Part shown: piece by piece, positions 18,805 to 28,291 of the stretch
How the letters are laid out: every line of letters begins with the position of its first letter
How positions within the stretch are numbered: position 1 is the first letter of the stretch
Assembly (NCBI GenBank): GCA_015233375.1
Contig: JADFXW010000006.1
Location: 1-39,106, forward strand
Direction: 5' to 3'
Length of the DNA stretch: 39,106 bases
Source of the DNA: Candidatus Omnitrophota bacterium
GTDB taxonomy: Bacteria > Omnitrophota > Gorgyraeia > Zapsychrales > Fredricksoniimonadaceae
Notes under the pieces: model-generated
Seen by the model: only the letters and a program-made list of their open reading frames with translations
Told to the model about the DNA's origin: nothing
The model's database searches: none
Program-made: the position numbers and the translations under genes

Positions 18805-20235
18805 TTAAAACTTCACTGCAACAGAGGCAAGCGCCTGGCTTGCGGCTTTACGATTAATATTCGAGAACGCATCAGCTGGCATAAACCAGCCTAAGACCAA
18901 ATTAAAATCAACATCTTCAGAATAACTATATTTGAGTTTCACATCGTATTCATTACCCAATCCCCTCTGCCCCTTGTTCTTGGTATCAGGATAAAGATAA
19001 AGATAATAATTTGGTTGAGTCATAGACAACTCATTGTTATCACCAAAACTATCTGCGGCCCAAACATTGCTCCATGTAAAAGACGCCTTCACATCTTGCA
19101 AAAGATCGACGGAAGCGCCCGCTGATAAAACATTCAAATTTCCCAGATTAAACAGAGTTCCATAAATCGTTCCCGCGCCAAAATCACTCATAAAGGAATG
19201 CCATTGAGTGTAATATTTGGCATCTTTTGAATCGCTGCTGCCGTAATTAGTCTCTGCCATCTTATCACCAGACATATAGGTATACGCCACATTAACAGAG
19301 GGTTTATATTTTGTCATAACAGGAAGCGCGTAGGTGGCCATCACTTGACCAGCCATTGCCCTCCGTTTTTCTGCCGCAGTCACAATATCATCCACTGTCT
19401 GGTTGCCAAATTGCATCGCAAACTCACCTTGAATGTTTAACCCTTGGAATGGATTTGTACTAAAACGGAATCCCGGAATATACCACTTGTCGCCCTTGTT
19501 AGCCACCCCATCAACAATAATCGTTTCTTCTCGACCAGCAATACCTGCGAACATGTATTGCTCTAAGACAGTGTTCCAGGAATCGTTGAGCTGATAATTA
19601 AGATTATAGCCATAAACATTAATACTTTGACCGCTTGTTAAATTAGCCAATCCACGCACTGAATCCAATGTCTGAACAAGCTTAAAATAAACTAAATCGA
19701 TGGTCAAAGGTTTATAATCCAAAACAACCTTGACACCATCTGCGGATCTTCTTAACGACAAATCCTGGTCAATATACGCCAAAGGGCCATTGCCTAAATT
19801 AAAATTATTATTGCCAATAATAAACCCATTTCCATAATAAAATATCTGACGCCCCACCGTAATGCTTAACGGTGAATATAAAAATTCACGCAAGGTGATA
19901 GAGGCTAAATACAACTGAACATTAGTGTCATTCGCATAATTCGTGTTATTATCACTACTGTTCTCATTATTCCACACCCTCTCATTAATCAAACCAACCG
20001 TCGTTGACACATTATCCGTAAGGTCTGCATCAATACGAAGACGTGTTTGAGTCAAAAAGATATTCTGACTTTTAAGACCATGATTCACCGCTTGTGTCGT
20101 GGCCATCCCTAAATCAAAATCCTGACGATCCACAAACGACGTTGTAATGTCCCCGCTAATCTTAACATTTTGAACAGCCGCAAAAGCAGGGACCACAAAA
20201 ATCATCATAAAAACCATCACTAAGAACTTTTTCAT
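18805..20235 (-). CDS. Outer-membrane beta-barrel porin-like protein, paralog 3
   Basis: Signal peptide MKKFLVMVFMMIFVVPAFAA; VQNVKISGDITTSFVDRQDF; C-terminal ...ASVAVKF ends in aromatic F. Strongly similar to the two adjacent CDSs. Confidence 0.82.
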   Translation of the reverse strand: MKKFLVMVFMMIFVVPAFAAVQNVKISGDITTSFVDRQDFDLGMATTQAVNHGLKSQNIFLTQTRLRIDADLTDNVSTTVGLINERVWNNENSSDNNTNYANDTNVQLYLASITLREFLYSPLSITVGRQIFYYGNGFIIGNNNFNLGNGPLAYIDQDLSLRRSADGVKVVLDYKPLTIDLVYFKLVQTLDSVRGLANLTSGQSINVYGYNLNYQLNDSWNTVLEQYMFAGIAGREETIIVDGVANKGDKWYIPGFRFSTNPFQGLNIQGEFAMQFGNQTVDDIVTAAEKRRAMAGQVMATYALPVMTKYKPSVNVAYTYMSGDKMAETNYGSSDSKDAKYYTQWHSFMSDFGAGTIYGTLFNLGNLNVLSAGASVDLLQDVKASFTWSNVWAADSFGDNNELSMTQPNYYLYLYPDTKNKGQRGLGNEYDVKLKYSYSEDVDFNLVLGWFMPADAFSNINRKAASQALASVAVKF

Positions 20236-20258
20236 TAGACCCCTCCCCCTTTTGATAA

Positions 20259-20294
20259 ATTTCCCCCGTCCAGGTTTCCCTGGACGGGGGAAAT
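20259..20294. repeat. Perfect 16-bp stem-loop between porin paralogs 2 and 3
   Basis: ATTTCCCCCGTCCAGG-TTTC-CCTGGACGGGGGAAAT. Confidence 0.9.
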
Positions 20295-20320
20295 AATACG
20301 TTTAATGGATTTCTCCAGAA

Positions 20321-21751
20321 TTAAAACTTAACGGCAACATTGGCAATGGCCTGGCTTGCCGTATCCCTATTGGTATTAGCTAACGCGTCTCCAGGAATAT
20401 ACCAGCCAACAGTAGCACCAAAAGACACGTCTTCGGTGTAATCATACTTTACATTGACATCATATTCATTCCCCAACCCACGGCGATTTGCCTTTGTTAC
20501 AGGATTATAAACACTTAACCCTGAGTTAGGCTGAAACATATCAAGCGGGTTATTAGTTAAATTATATGCATCTGCTGCCAATAAATTCGTCCATGTGAAA
20601 GACGTTGTCACATCTTCTATGGGGCTTACGGAAGCTCCTGCAGAAAAAATGTTCATATTAGATGCGGCAAATAACGTACCATAAATGGTACCTGCCCCAA
20701 CATCCCCCATGAACGGATCCCACGCGGTGTAGCGTTTAGCATCCTTTGAACCAGAACCTGAATAGTTCCGATTAGCCATCTTATCACCTGAAAGATAGGT
20801 ATAAGAGGCATTTAAGGTGGGCTTATATTTAGTTAACACCGGCAATGAATACGTTGCCATCAACTGGGCCGCCATCGCATGACGAGGCTCCGCCGTCTCG
20901 GAACCAGAATCATCGATAATCTGGTCTCCCATCTGAAGAGCGAGCTCACCCTGGAGATTTAACCCTTTTATAGGATTAGTGCTGACATGAAACCCCGGGA
21001 TAAACCATTTTTCTCCCTTGTCTTGAGCTCCCACATAAGCTTTACCTTGAACACCAATAAACACATACTGCTCAAGGACCGTGTTCCAGGCATCATTTAA
21101 CTGGTAATTGGCATTGTACCCATAAATATCAGAACCTTGGCCGCTTTCTAAACCAGCCAAACCTCGAATAGAATTATTACTCTGCGCATGTTTGATATAA
21201 ACTAAATCAATGGTTAATGGTTTATAATCCAATACAGCCTTGACACCATCCAGACCTTTTCTCATGCTCAAGTCTTTAGTAATATACTCTAAACTCCCGG
21301 AGTTTTGAAGATAACTGTTATCACTAATAACAAGCCCATTGCCATAATGAAATAATTGACGCCCAATCGTCACGCTCAGCGGAGAATACAAGAATTCACG
21401 CAAGGTGACAGACGCCAAATATAACTGCACGTTTGTATCATTAGCGTAATTGGTTTTCCCTGCAGAATCACTGCTGTTTTCAGCATTCCACACACGCTCA
21501 TTAATCAAACCAATAGTGGTGGAAACGTTATCCGTCAGATCCGCATCCACACGAAGGCGGGTTTGCGTTAAAAAAATATTCTGATTCTTAAGACCAACAC
21601 CGACCCCTGCTTGATTGAGACCAAGATCAAAATCATTCCTTCCCACAAAAGAAGTCGTGATATCCCCGCTTACCTTAACATTTTGAACAGCCGCAAAAGC
21701 CGGAGAAGACAACACCATCATCAATGCTATAACTATAAATTTTTTCATCAA
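20321..21751 (-). CDS. Outer-membrane beta-barrel porin-like protein, paralog 2
   Basis: Signal peptide, VQNVKVSGDITTSFVGRNDFDLG, LDYKPLTIDLVYIK, C-terminal ANVAVKF; same length (476 aa) as paralog 3. Confidence 0.82.
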   Translation of the reverse strand: MMKKFIVIALMMVLSSPAFAAVQNVKVSGDITTSFVGRNDFDLGLNQAGVGVGLKNQNIFLTQTRLRVDADLTDNVSTTIGLINERVWNAENSSDSAGKTNYANDTNVQLYLASVTLREFLYSPLSVTIGRQLFHYGNGLVISDNSYLQNSGSLEYITKDLSMRKGLDGVKAVLDYKPLTIDLVYIKHAQSNNSIRGLAGLESGQGSDIYGYNANYQLNDAWNTVLEQYVFIGVQGKAYVGAQDKGEKWFIPGFHVSTNPIKGLNLQGELALQMGDQIIDDSGSETAEPRHAMAAQLMATYSLPVLTKYKPTLNASYTYLSGDKMANRNYSGSGSKDAKRYTAWDPFMGDVGAGTIYGTLFAASNMNIFSAGASVSPIEDVTTSFTWTNLLAADAYNLTNNPLDMFQPNSGLSVYNPVTKANRRGLGNEYDVNVKYDYTEDVSFGATVGWYIPGDALANTNRDTASQAIANVAVKF

Positions 21752-21768
21752 TCTTTCTCCCGTTTATA

Positions 21769-21805
21769 AATTCCCCCGCCTAAGGTTTCCCTTAGACGGG
21801 GGAAT
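21769..21805. repeat. Stem-loop between porin paralogs 1 and 2, related to the one at 20259
   Basis: AATTCCCCCGCCTAAGG-TTT-CCCTTAGACGGGGGAATT. Confidence 0.88.
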
Positions 21806-21833
21806 TGATGAGTTCTACTGGATTTCTCCAAAA

Positions 21834-23294
21834 TTAGAACTTAACAGCAACATCGGCGATGGCCTGGCTTGCTGTATCACGATTCAGATTGGATAAAGCA
21901 TCACCAGGAACATACCAACCAACAGTGACACCGAATGAAACATCTTCGGTATAATTGTACTTGACGTTGACATCATACTCATTACCTAATCCCCTCTCAC
22001 CGGTTGTCTTGGTGGCAGGATTAAGAACGCCAGTACCCTCATTGGGTTGAAAGATTAAAAGCGGATTATTGGTATTATAGCTATCCGCTGCCCATAAATT
22101 GCTCCATGTAAAGGAAGCTGTAACATCTTCCAAAGGACTTACTGAAGCTCCCCCTGAAAGAATATTTAAGTTGCTCATTGGATACAAGGTGCCATAAATA
22201 GTACCTGATCCAATACTGCCTTCCAAAGGACTCCAAGCAGTAAAATGCTTAGCATCCTTATCGCCTGATGCGGAATAGTTCTCATACTGCCTCTTATCAC
22301 CAGAAAGATAGGTGTAAGACATATTCAATGTCGGCTTATATTTGGTTAAAATCGGCAAAGAATAAGAGGCCATCACTTGAGCGGCCATGGCACGAACAGG
22401 CTCAGCAGCAACCTTGTTGTTTTGTTTCACGTTCTGATCACCTGCCTGGAACGCTAACTCGCCTTGAATATTCAATCCTTTAATAGGATTGGTACTGGCA
22501 CGTAACCCAGGAACATAGAGCTTATTCCCTTTATTTTCACCAGCAATACCAATACTATCACAATTGTTTAAACACCCTTTCCCTATAATACTAGAGAACA
22601 GGTATTGTTCCACAACGGTATTCCAAGCATCATTTAATTGATAATTAAGGTTATACCCATAAACACTGGAACTTTGACCACTGCGTAAACCTGCTAACCC
22701 TCGAATTGACTGTACTGACTGTTGACTCTTGAAATAGATCAAGTCAATGGTTAAAGGCTTATAATCCAAAACAACCTTAACACCATCATTAGCAGCTCTC
22801 AAATTCAAGTCTTGAGCAACGTACTGTAATGGACCAGAACCTTGACTGGCTGGACCATTACCCAGGACCAAGCCATTGCCATAAATAAAGGCCTGACGCC
22901 CAACAGTTACAGTTAACGGAGAATACAAAAACTCACGTAACGTCACTGTTGCCAGATACAACTGCACGTTTGTATCATTAGCGTAATTGGTATTTGCATC
23001 AGAGTTGTTTTCAGCATTCCACACACGCTCATTAATTAACCCAACAGCAGTGGACACATTATCCGTTAAATCAGCATCCACACGAAGACGGGTTTGTGTA
23101 AGAAACATGCTTTGACTCTTAAGACCAGTATCATCGGCATTACCTAATGCACCTACACTGGTCATGCCTAAATTAAAGTCATTACGATCTACATAGGAGG
23201 CGGTAATGTCTCCGCTAACCTTCACGTTTTGAACAGCCGCGAAAGCCGGAGCAGCCAAAACCACCATTAAAGCTGCAACTAATATTTTCTTCAT
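21834..23294 (-). CDS. Outer-membrane beta-barrel porin-like protein, paralog 1
   Basis: Signal peptide MKKILVAALMVVLAAPAFAA, VQNVKVSGDITASYVDRNDFNLG, C-terminal ADVAVKF. Confidence 0.82.
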   Translation of the reverse strand: MKKILVAALMVVLAAPAFAAVQNVKVSGDITASYVDRNDFNLGMTSVGALGNADDTGLKSQSMFLTQTRLRVDADLTDNVSTAVGLINERVWNAENNSDANTNYANDTNVQLYLATVTLREFLYSPLTVTVGRQAFIYGNGLVLGNGPASQGSGPLQYVAQDLNLRAANDGVKVVLDYKPLTIDLIYFKSQQSVQSIRGLAGLRSGQSSSVYGYNLNYQLNDAWNTVVEQYLFSSIIGKGCLNNCDSIGIAGENKGNKLYVPGLRASTNPIKGLNIQGELAFQAGDQNVKQNNKVAAEPVRAMAAQVMASYSLPILTKYKPTLNMSYTYLSGDKRQYENYSASGDKDAKHFTAWSPLEGSIGSGTIYGTLYPMSNLNILSGGASVSPLEDVTASFTWSNLWAADSYNTNNPLLIFQPNEGTGVLNPATKTTGERGLGNEYDVNVKYNYTEDVSFGVTVGWYVPGDALSNLNRDTASQAIADVAVKF

Positions 23295-23400
23295 TTTTTT
23301 CTCCCTCAGAGATTTAAGAAGATTAAAAACTAAAAATATATATCTAGGTGTCTATTGGCCTAGGAAATGACAATATAGACCCCAAAAGATGATCTCTAAC

Positions 23401-23510
23401 CGTTCTATCTCATCCCTCCTTTCTCGGCTACGTTTGAAATCACCAGGGTGAAAGACCTTTAAGCCTTACAGCTTAAAGGAATCTGAAAGGCAAGCAATAT
23501 CCTTCCAGAT
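23401..23510 (-). promoter_or_regulatory. Candidate structured 5' leader upstream of the porin array
   Basis: Minus strand contains consecutive stems CTGGAAGG(atattgcttg)CCTTTCAG, CCTTTAAGC(tgtaag)GCTTAAAGG and TCACCCTGGTGA, about 110-220 nt before the porin ATG. No known riboswitch confidently recognised. Confidence 0.5.
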
Positions 23511-23612
23511 GGTTTTTATTCTGCCATAGGCATAATAGGGTGTCAAGGGGAAATTAAGGAAAATTAAAAGAAATTTACGATGAGTTATAAACTGCTGAGA
23601 ACAATAAATTTG

Positions 23613-24272
23613 CTATTCATTTTCCTGCTTATGGTGTTTAATATCGCGTCCTTCAACTATATAAACAACCTCTTCAGCAATATTAGTAGATAGATCCGCA
23701 ATGCGTTCAAGATTATGAGCAATACGCATTAATGCCAAGGCTCTGGGAATAATATCTTTTTTGCCGCGCATAAGAACAGTTAGCTCTTTGAGTATCTTAT
23801 CCCCAGCCTCATCCACCACATTATCCATGGAACACACAGACTGAGCCATATTGACATCCTCATTAACAAAGGAATTAATGGCATTTTTAAGCATAAGAAC
23901 CGTATTTTCCCACATTTTTGGCAAATCGCTGTAAGATATTAAAGAAGGGTTAGCAATTAAATAAAGACCACTTTCAGATATATTGACCGCATGGTCCGCC
24001 ATTCGTTCCAGGTCCTTGTTCATTTTAATAATCATAATAACCATCCTCAAATCCCTTGCCACAGGCTCAAATTGAGCAATAATCTGCACACACATCTCAT
24101 CAATGGAGCGGTCATAGGCATTCACTCTTGGCTCCTGGTTTTTGACCACCTGATAGAGCATGTCCGCGTCCTTATCCAAAAGCCCCCTCATGCTTCGGCT
24201 TATCATATCCTCCACAAGACCTGCATCCTGTATTAATTGATGTTTTAATTCCGTGATTTTTTCTCTTAGCAT
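23613..24272 (-). CDS. phoU: Phosphate signalling/transport accessory protein PhoU
   Basis: 219 aa; VVKNQEPRVNAYDRSIDEMCVQIIAQFEPVARDLRMVIMIIKMNKDLERMADHAVNI; MRIAHNLERIADLSTNIAEEVVYI. Confidence 0.96.
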   Translation of the reverse strand: MLREKITELKHQLIQDAGLVEDMISRSMRGLLDKDADMLYQVVKNQEPRVNAYDRSIDEMCVQIIAQFEPVARDLRMVIMIIKMNKDLERMADHAVNISESGLYLIANPSLISYSDLPKMWENTVLMLKNAINSFVNEDVNMAQSVCSMDNVVDEAGDKILKELTVLMRGKKDIIPRALALMRIAHNLERIADLSTNIAEEVVYIVEGRDIKHHKQENE

Positions 24273-24304
24273 ATCGCCTCCTTAATACTACTTAACGCCA
24301 GTTC

Positions 24305-24468
24305 GATATAAGGATTGGAAGTCGTTTTTGAAAACTACTGTTGCCCCGCCAATCTTCATCACCGATTCTGAAAGACAGCCCGAAGGGCGTTGTCTTTCTG
24401 AAATATTAGAAAAGATTGGCGGAAAAAGGCAACTCGTAGTTGAAAAAATGACTTCCAATCCTTATATC
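24305..24468. repeat. Large nested inverted repeat between pstB and phoU
   Basis: Perfect 19-bp ends GATATAAGGATTGGAAGTC (24305-24323) / GACTTCCAATCCTTATATC (24450-24468); inner CCGCCAATCTT (24346-24356) / AAGATTGGCGG (24412-24422); central hairpin GAAAGACAGCCCGAAGGGCGTTGTCTTTC. Confidence 0.95.
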
Positions 24469-24476
24469 AAACTCAC

Positions 24477-25241
24477 TTAACCAAAACGGCCGGTGATGTA
24501 ATCTTCCGTAATTTTACTAGATGGTTTTGTAAAAAAGTCCTTTGTTTTCGCAAACTCTATAACCTGGCCATGCATCAAGAAAGCCGTTTTGTCTGAAACC
24601 CTGGCCGCTTGTTGCATATTATGGGTCACAATAACTATGGTGTACTCATCTTTTAGATCTCCTATCAACTCTTCAATCCTGGCTGTCGCAATAGGATCCA
24701 GAGCAGAACAAGGCTCATCCATCAAAATAATCTCAGGATTAATGGCAATAGCACGGGCTATACATAAACGCTGCTGTTGTCCGCCAGAAAGAGACATCGC
24801 ACTTTTACCTAAATGATCTTTAACCTCATCCCATAAGGCTGCCCTTCTTAGACTTTTCTCCACAATTTCTCTTAAAATCCTATTGTCCTTAATACCCACA
24901 ATCTTTAAACCATACGCAATGTTTTCATAAATCGATTTCAAAAAAGGCGTTGATTTTTGAAAAACCATCCCGACTTTACGCCTTAAACTCACCACATCCG
25001 TCTCAGGAGCATAAATATCGACACCATCTATTAAAACCTGACCCTCCACACGGATTAAAGGAATCAAATCATTCATGCGGTTAAAAATACGAATAAGCGT
25101 TGATTTTCCACAACCAGAAGGGCCTATCATCGCCACCACCTGGCATGGCTCAATGGCCATGGAGATGTCTTTCAAGGTATGTTGCTCTCCATAATAAAAA
25201 TTCAATTTTTTGAGTTGTATGCTTCCAACTGAATTTTTCAT
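24477..25241 (-). CDS. pstB: Phosphate ABC transporter ATP-binding protein PstB
   Basis: [57 protein letters not shown]. Confidence 0.97.
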   Translation of the reverse strand: MKNSVGSIQLKKLNFYYGEQHTLKDISMAIEPCQVVAMIGPSGCGKSTLIRIFNRMNDLIPLIRVEGQVLIDGVDIYAPETDVVSLRRKVGMVFQKSTPFLKSIYENIAYGLKIVGIKDNRILREIVEKSLRRAALWDEVKDHLGKSAMSLSGGQQQRLCIARAIAINPEIILMDEPCSALDPIATARIEELIGDLKDEYTIVIVTHNMQQAARVSDKTAFLMHGQVIEFAKTKDFFTKPSSKITEDYITGRFG

Positions 25242-25244
25242 ATT

Positions 25245-26123
25245 TTATTTTCCTGCTGACCAGCGATTACGACGCATAACATAAAACTGTGCCCAACTGT
25301 TTATCAGCAAAACCATCAAGATTAAAACAATCGCCCCTGCCCAAGCCTGACGATGCCAATCATCAAAAGGAGATATGGCGTAACTAAAAACCTGCAAAGG
25401 CAATGCCGCAATAGGCTGTGTTAAAGAATGCTGCCAATAATGATTACCAAAGGCGGTAAACAACAAAGGGGCTGTTTCCCCTGAAACCCTCGCCAAAGCC
25501 ACCATGATACCTGTTGTAATGCCAGCCAAGGCAGAAGGTATCACAATATCCAGGGTAACTCGCCATTTAGGCACGCCTAATGCAAGGCCTGCTTCCTTTA
25601 ATTGGTTTGGCACCATACGCACGAATTGTTCACTGGTACGTGTTATCATGGGAATCATCATAATCCCTAAAGCAAATCCTCCTGAAAAAGCTGAAAAACC
25701 CTTCATAGGCAGCACACAAACAATATAGGCAAAAATGCCGTACACTATCGATGGTATCCCATTCATGACATCTGACACAAAACGAACCACCTGGGCAAAT
25801 TTATCTGATGCATATTCACTCAAATATACCCCAGCACCAAGCCCAACAGGAACACCCACACAAACCGCAAGCCCAAGCAAGATAAATGTTCCTGCAATCG
25901 CATTGGCCATACCGCCACCCTTCTCTCCTACAGGCTTTGGTAAATGGGTAAAGAAATTCCAATTTAATGCGGTAATTCCTTTAATAAACAAATGCAGCAA
26001 AATATTAAAAAGTATAAAAAGAACACTCACCGCGCATAACAATAAAACACCGACCATGACCTTATCCCATAAGGCCCGTCTCCTGCGTGTCCTTTGAAAA
26101 GAAGCTTGAATCATTTCTCTCAT
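25245..26123 (-). CDS. pstA: Phosphate ABC transporter permease PstA
   Basis: Polytopic; GIPSIVYGIFAYIVCVLPMKGFSAFSGGFALGIMMIPMITRTSEQFVRMVPNQLKEAGLALG. Start MREMIQ at 26123 gives an ATGA overlap with pstC. Confidence 0.95.
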   Translation of the reverse strand: MREMIQASFQRTRRRRALWDKVMVGVLLLCAVSVLFILFNILLHLFIKGITALNWNFFTHLPKPVGEKGGGMANAIAGTFILLGLAVCVGVPVGLGAGVYLSEYASDKFAQVVRFVSDVMNGIPSIVYGIFAYIVCVLPMKGFSAFSGGFALGIMMIPMITRTSEQFVRMVPNQLKEAGLALGVPKWRVTLDIVIPSALAGITTGIMVALARVSGETAPLLFTAFGNHYWQHSLTQPIAALPLQVFSYAISPFDDWHRQAWAGAIVLILMVLLINSWAQFYVMRRNRWSAGK

Positions 26124-27046
26124 TTTGTTGCCTCTGACGCTCCCTTTGTAACAGACCAAATCAAAAATCGCGCCAAAATATTAACAAGAATAGAAACTAA
26201 AAATAAAACCAACCCTATTTCAATCAAAGACGATAAATACATATTACCAGCAGCTTCTGCAAATTCATTCGCAAGAACACTGGCTAAGGTGTAACCTGGA
26301 GAAAATAAAGATGAGGATATCGTTGGATTATTACCAATAATCATGGTCACAGCCATTGTCTCCCCAATAGCCCGACCCAGCGCTAGAATCACAGCTCCTA
26401 ATATCCCCGCTTTTCCATAACTTAAAACAATATTAAAAACAGCTTCCCACCTGGTTGTGCCTAAGGCTAAGGCGCTTTCCTTATATACAGAAGGCACTGC
26501 CAGAATGACCTCACGCGAAACAGAGATAATAAATGGAACAATAATAATAGCTAAAATAATACTGGCTGCTAAAAAACCTACCCCATAATTAGGGCCTTGA
26601 AAAAAAGGCAGAAACCCAAAATATTTTCCAAGAAAAGGCTGTACAGAATGCCTCATAAAAGGAACTAACACAAAAATACCCCACAACCCATAAATAACAC
26701 TTGGTATGGCCGCAAGAAGATCTACTAAAATAGAAATCACCTTGGATACCTGTGGCGAGGCGTATTCCGCTAAATAAATGGCTGCCCCAACCCCAATAGG
26801 TACAGCTAATAACAGCGCTACCAAGGACGTAAGGCAAGTCCCAAAAATAAAAGGCAAAGCCCCAAAATTTTCGGCAACAGGGTCCCAAACACTGCTAACA
26901 AAAAAAGAAGCCCCAAACTTAGTTAATGAAGGCAAAGAAGATGATATTAATTGAAAAAAAAGACCAGCGACAAGGACTAAAATAGAAATTGGGAAAATCG
27001 CCAATACTCTTCTAAAAATTATGTCACTGGAATCTTGTCTGGCCAT
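26120..27046 (-). CDS. pstC: Phosphate ABC transporter permease PstC
   Basis: AAIPSVIYGLWGIFVLVPFMR, PFIISVSREVILAVPSVYKESALALGTTRWEAV. Start reassigned to MARQDSSD; the longer ORF start lies inside a repeat. Confidence 0.95.
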   Translation of the reverse strand: MARQDSSDIIFRRVLAIFPISILVLVAGLFFQLISSSLPSLTKFGASFFVSSVWDPVAENFGALPFIFGTCLTSLVALLLAVPIGVGAAIYLAEYASPQVSKVISILVDLLAAIPSVIYGLWGIFVLVPFMRHSVQPFLGKYFGFLPFFQGPNYGVGFLAASIILAIIIVPFIISVSREVILAVPSVYKESALALGTTRWEAVFNIVLSYGKAGILGAVILALGRAIGETMAVTMIIGNNPTISSSLFSPGYTLASVLANEFAEAAGNMYLSSLIEIGLVLFLVSILVNILARFLIWSVTKGASEATK

Positions 27047-27071
27047 AATGATTTTAGGTAATCTAATTGTT

Positions 27072-27142
27072 ATTCCCACGAAAGTGGGAATCCAGAACAA
27101 AAAAGGGTTGTATTTGAACTAGATTCCCGCTTTCGCGGGAAT
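27072..27142. repeat. Inverted pair of dRS3-like palindromes in the pstS-pstC intergenic region
   Basis: ATTCCCACGAAAGTGGGAAT (27072-27091) and ATTCCCGCTTTCGCGGGAAT (27123-27142), in inverted orientation. Confidence 0.93.
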
Positions 27143-27174
27143 GACAATGGCTTTACTGAATATTTACAAGAACC

Positions 27175-28185
27175 CTAATATTTTACCTGTGTTAACCTTC
27201 TTTGAATCATTTCAACCACATTAGATGGAAGCGGCGCATAATCAAGATCTGCTGCATATTTCTGACCATCCGTGACCGCCCATTTGATAAAATCCACAAT
27301 GGCTTTTCCTGTAACAGGCGAATCCATCTGTTTGTAAATCAAAAGCCAGGTGAAACTGACAATAGGATAGCTTTCAGGATTTGAACTATTAACTAAAGAA
27401 ACCCTGAAATCTTCAGGAATGCTGGCCCCATCAGCAGCCTTAGAGGTGCTTTCCAAGGTAGGTTCAATATAATTACCACTTTGATTCTTTAAGAAAGCAT
27501 ATGGTAAATTATTTTGTTTGGCATAAGCTAACTCCACATAACCAATACTCCCTGACGTCTGCTTAATCATGCCAGCAACACCCTCATTTCCTTTACCACC
27601 TAAACCAAGCGGCCAATTCACTGATGTGGCTTTACCAACCCTTGCCTTCCAATCACTGCTCACTGAGCTTAAATAATCAGTGAAAATAAAGGAGGTCCCA
27701 CTGCCATCAGAACGATGAACAACCACAATGCCCTGATTAGGAAGATTGACACCTGTATTTTGTGCTGCTATACGGGAATCATTCCATTGAGTAATCTTCC
27801 CTAAATATATATCAGCCAACACATCACCGCTTAGCTTAAGCCCCTTGTTGATTCCATCCAAATTATAGGAAACAACCACTGCTCCCATAACAGTGGGGAT
27901 ATGGTAAATTCTTCCAGGAGCCTGGGTCAATTGATCAATACTCATAGGACCATCCGTTGCCCCAAAATCCACTGTCTTAGCCAATATTTGCTTAATCCCT
28001 CCACCTGAACCAATAGATTGATAATTAAACTGAACTCCAGGATTCATTTTGCCATATTCATCAAACCATTTGGAATAAATAGGATACGGGAAGGTTGCCC
28101 CAGCCCCATTAATAAGAACCGCATCTGCAAAAGCTAATGACACCCCAACGACTAACCCTAACACTAATCCAATGATTTTCTTCAT
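27175..28185 (-). CDS. pstS: Phosphate ABC transporter substrate-binding protein PstS
   Basis: Signal peptide; INGAGATFPYPIYSKWFDEYGK, YQSIGSGGGIKQI, VVHRSDGSGTSFIFTDYLSSVS. Confidence 0.97.
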   Translation of the reverse strand: MKKIIGLVLGLVVGVSLAFADAVLINGAGATFPYPIYSKWFDEYGKMNPGVQFNYQSIGSGGGIKQILAKTVDFGATDGPMSIDQLTQAPGRIYHIPTVMGAVVVSYNLDGINKGLKLSGDVLADIYLGKITQWNDSRIAAQNTGVNLPNQGIVVVHRSDGSGTSFIFTDYLSSVSSDWKARVGKATSVNWPLGLGGKGNEGVAGMIKQTSGSIGYVELAYAKQNNLPYAFLKNQSGNYIEPTLESTSKAADGASIPEDFRVSLVNSSNPESYPIVSFTWLLIYKQMDSPVTGKAIVDFIKWAVTDGQKYAADLDYAPLPSNVVEMIQRRLTQVKY

Positions 28186-28291
28186 ACATAGTCCTCTCTT
28201 ATTTTATATTAAGACAAGTTTAATATAAGACATCTTCCAAATCTTATAGCGAACTCACGCCATATTATCGAAATTATTATTAACTTTTTTT

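Noticed and set aside
20259-20294. Rho-independent terminator between porin paralogs
   Set aside because: Strong stem but no T-tract after it on the minus strand (ATTTATCAAAAGG); annotated as a stem-loop instead.
23401-23510. Calling the porin leader a c-di-GMP-I riboswitch
   Set aside because: The conserved GGCAAACC/GGGACGCAAAGCC elements are not present; only a weak GTAGCCG resemblance, so kept as an unclassified leader.
27072-27142. Insertion sequence in the pst operon
   Set aside because: Only two short palindromes with about 31 bp between them and no transposase ORF; better described as a small dispersed repeat pair.
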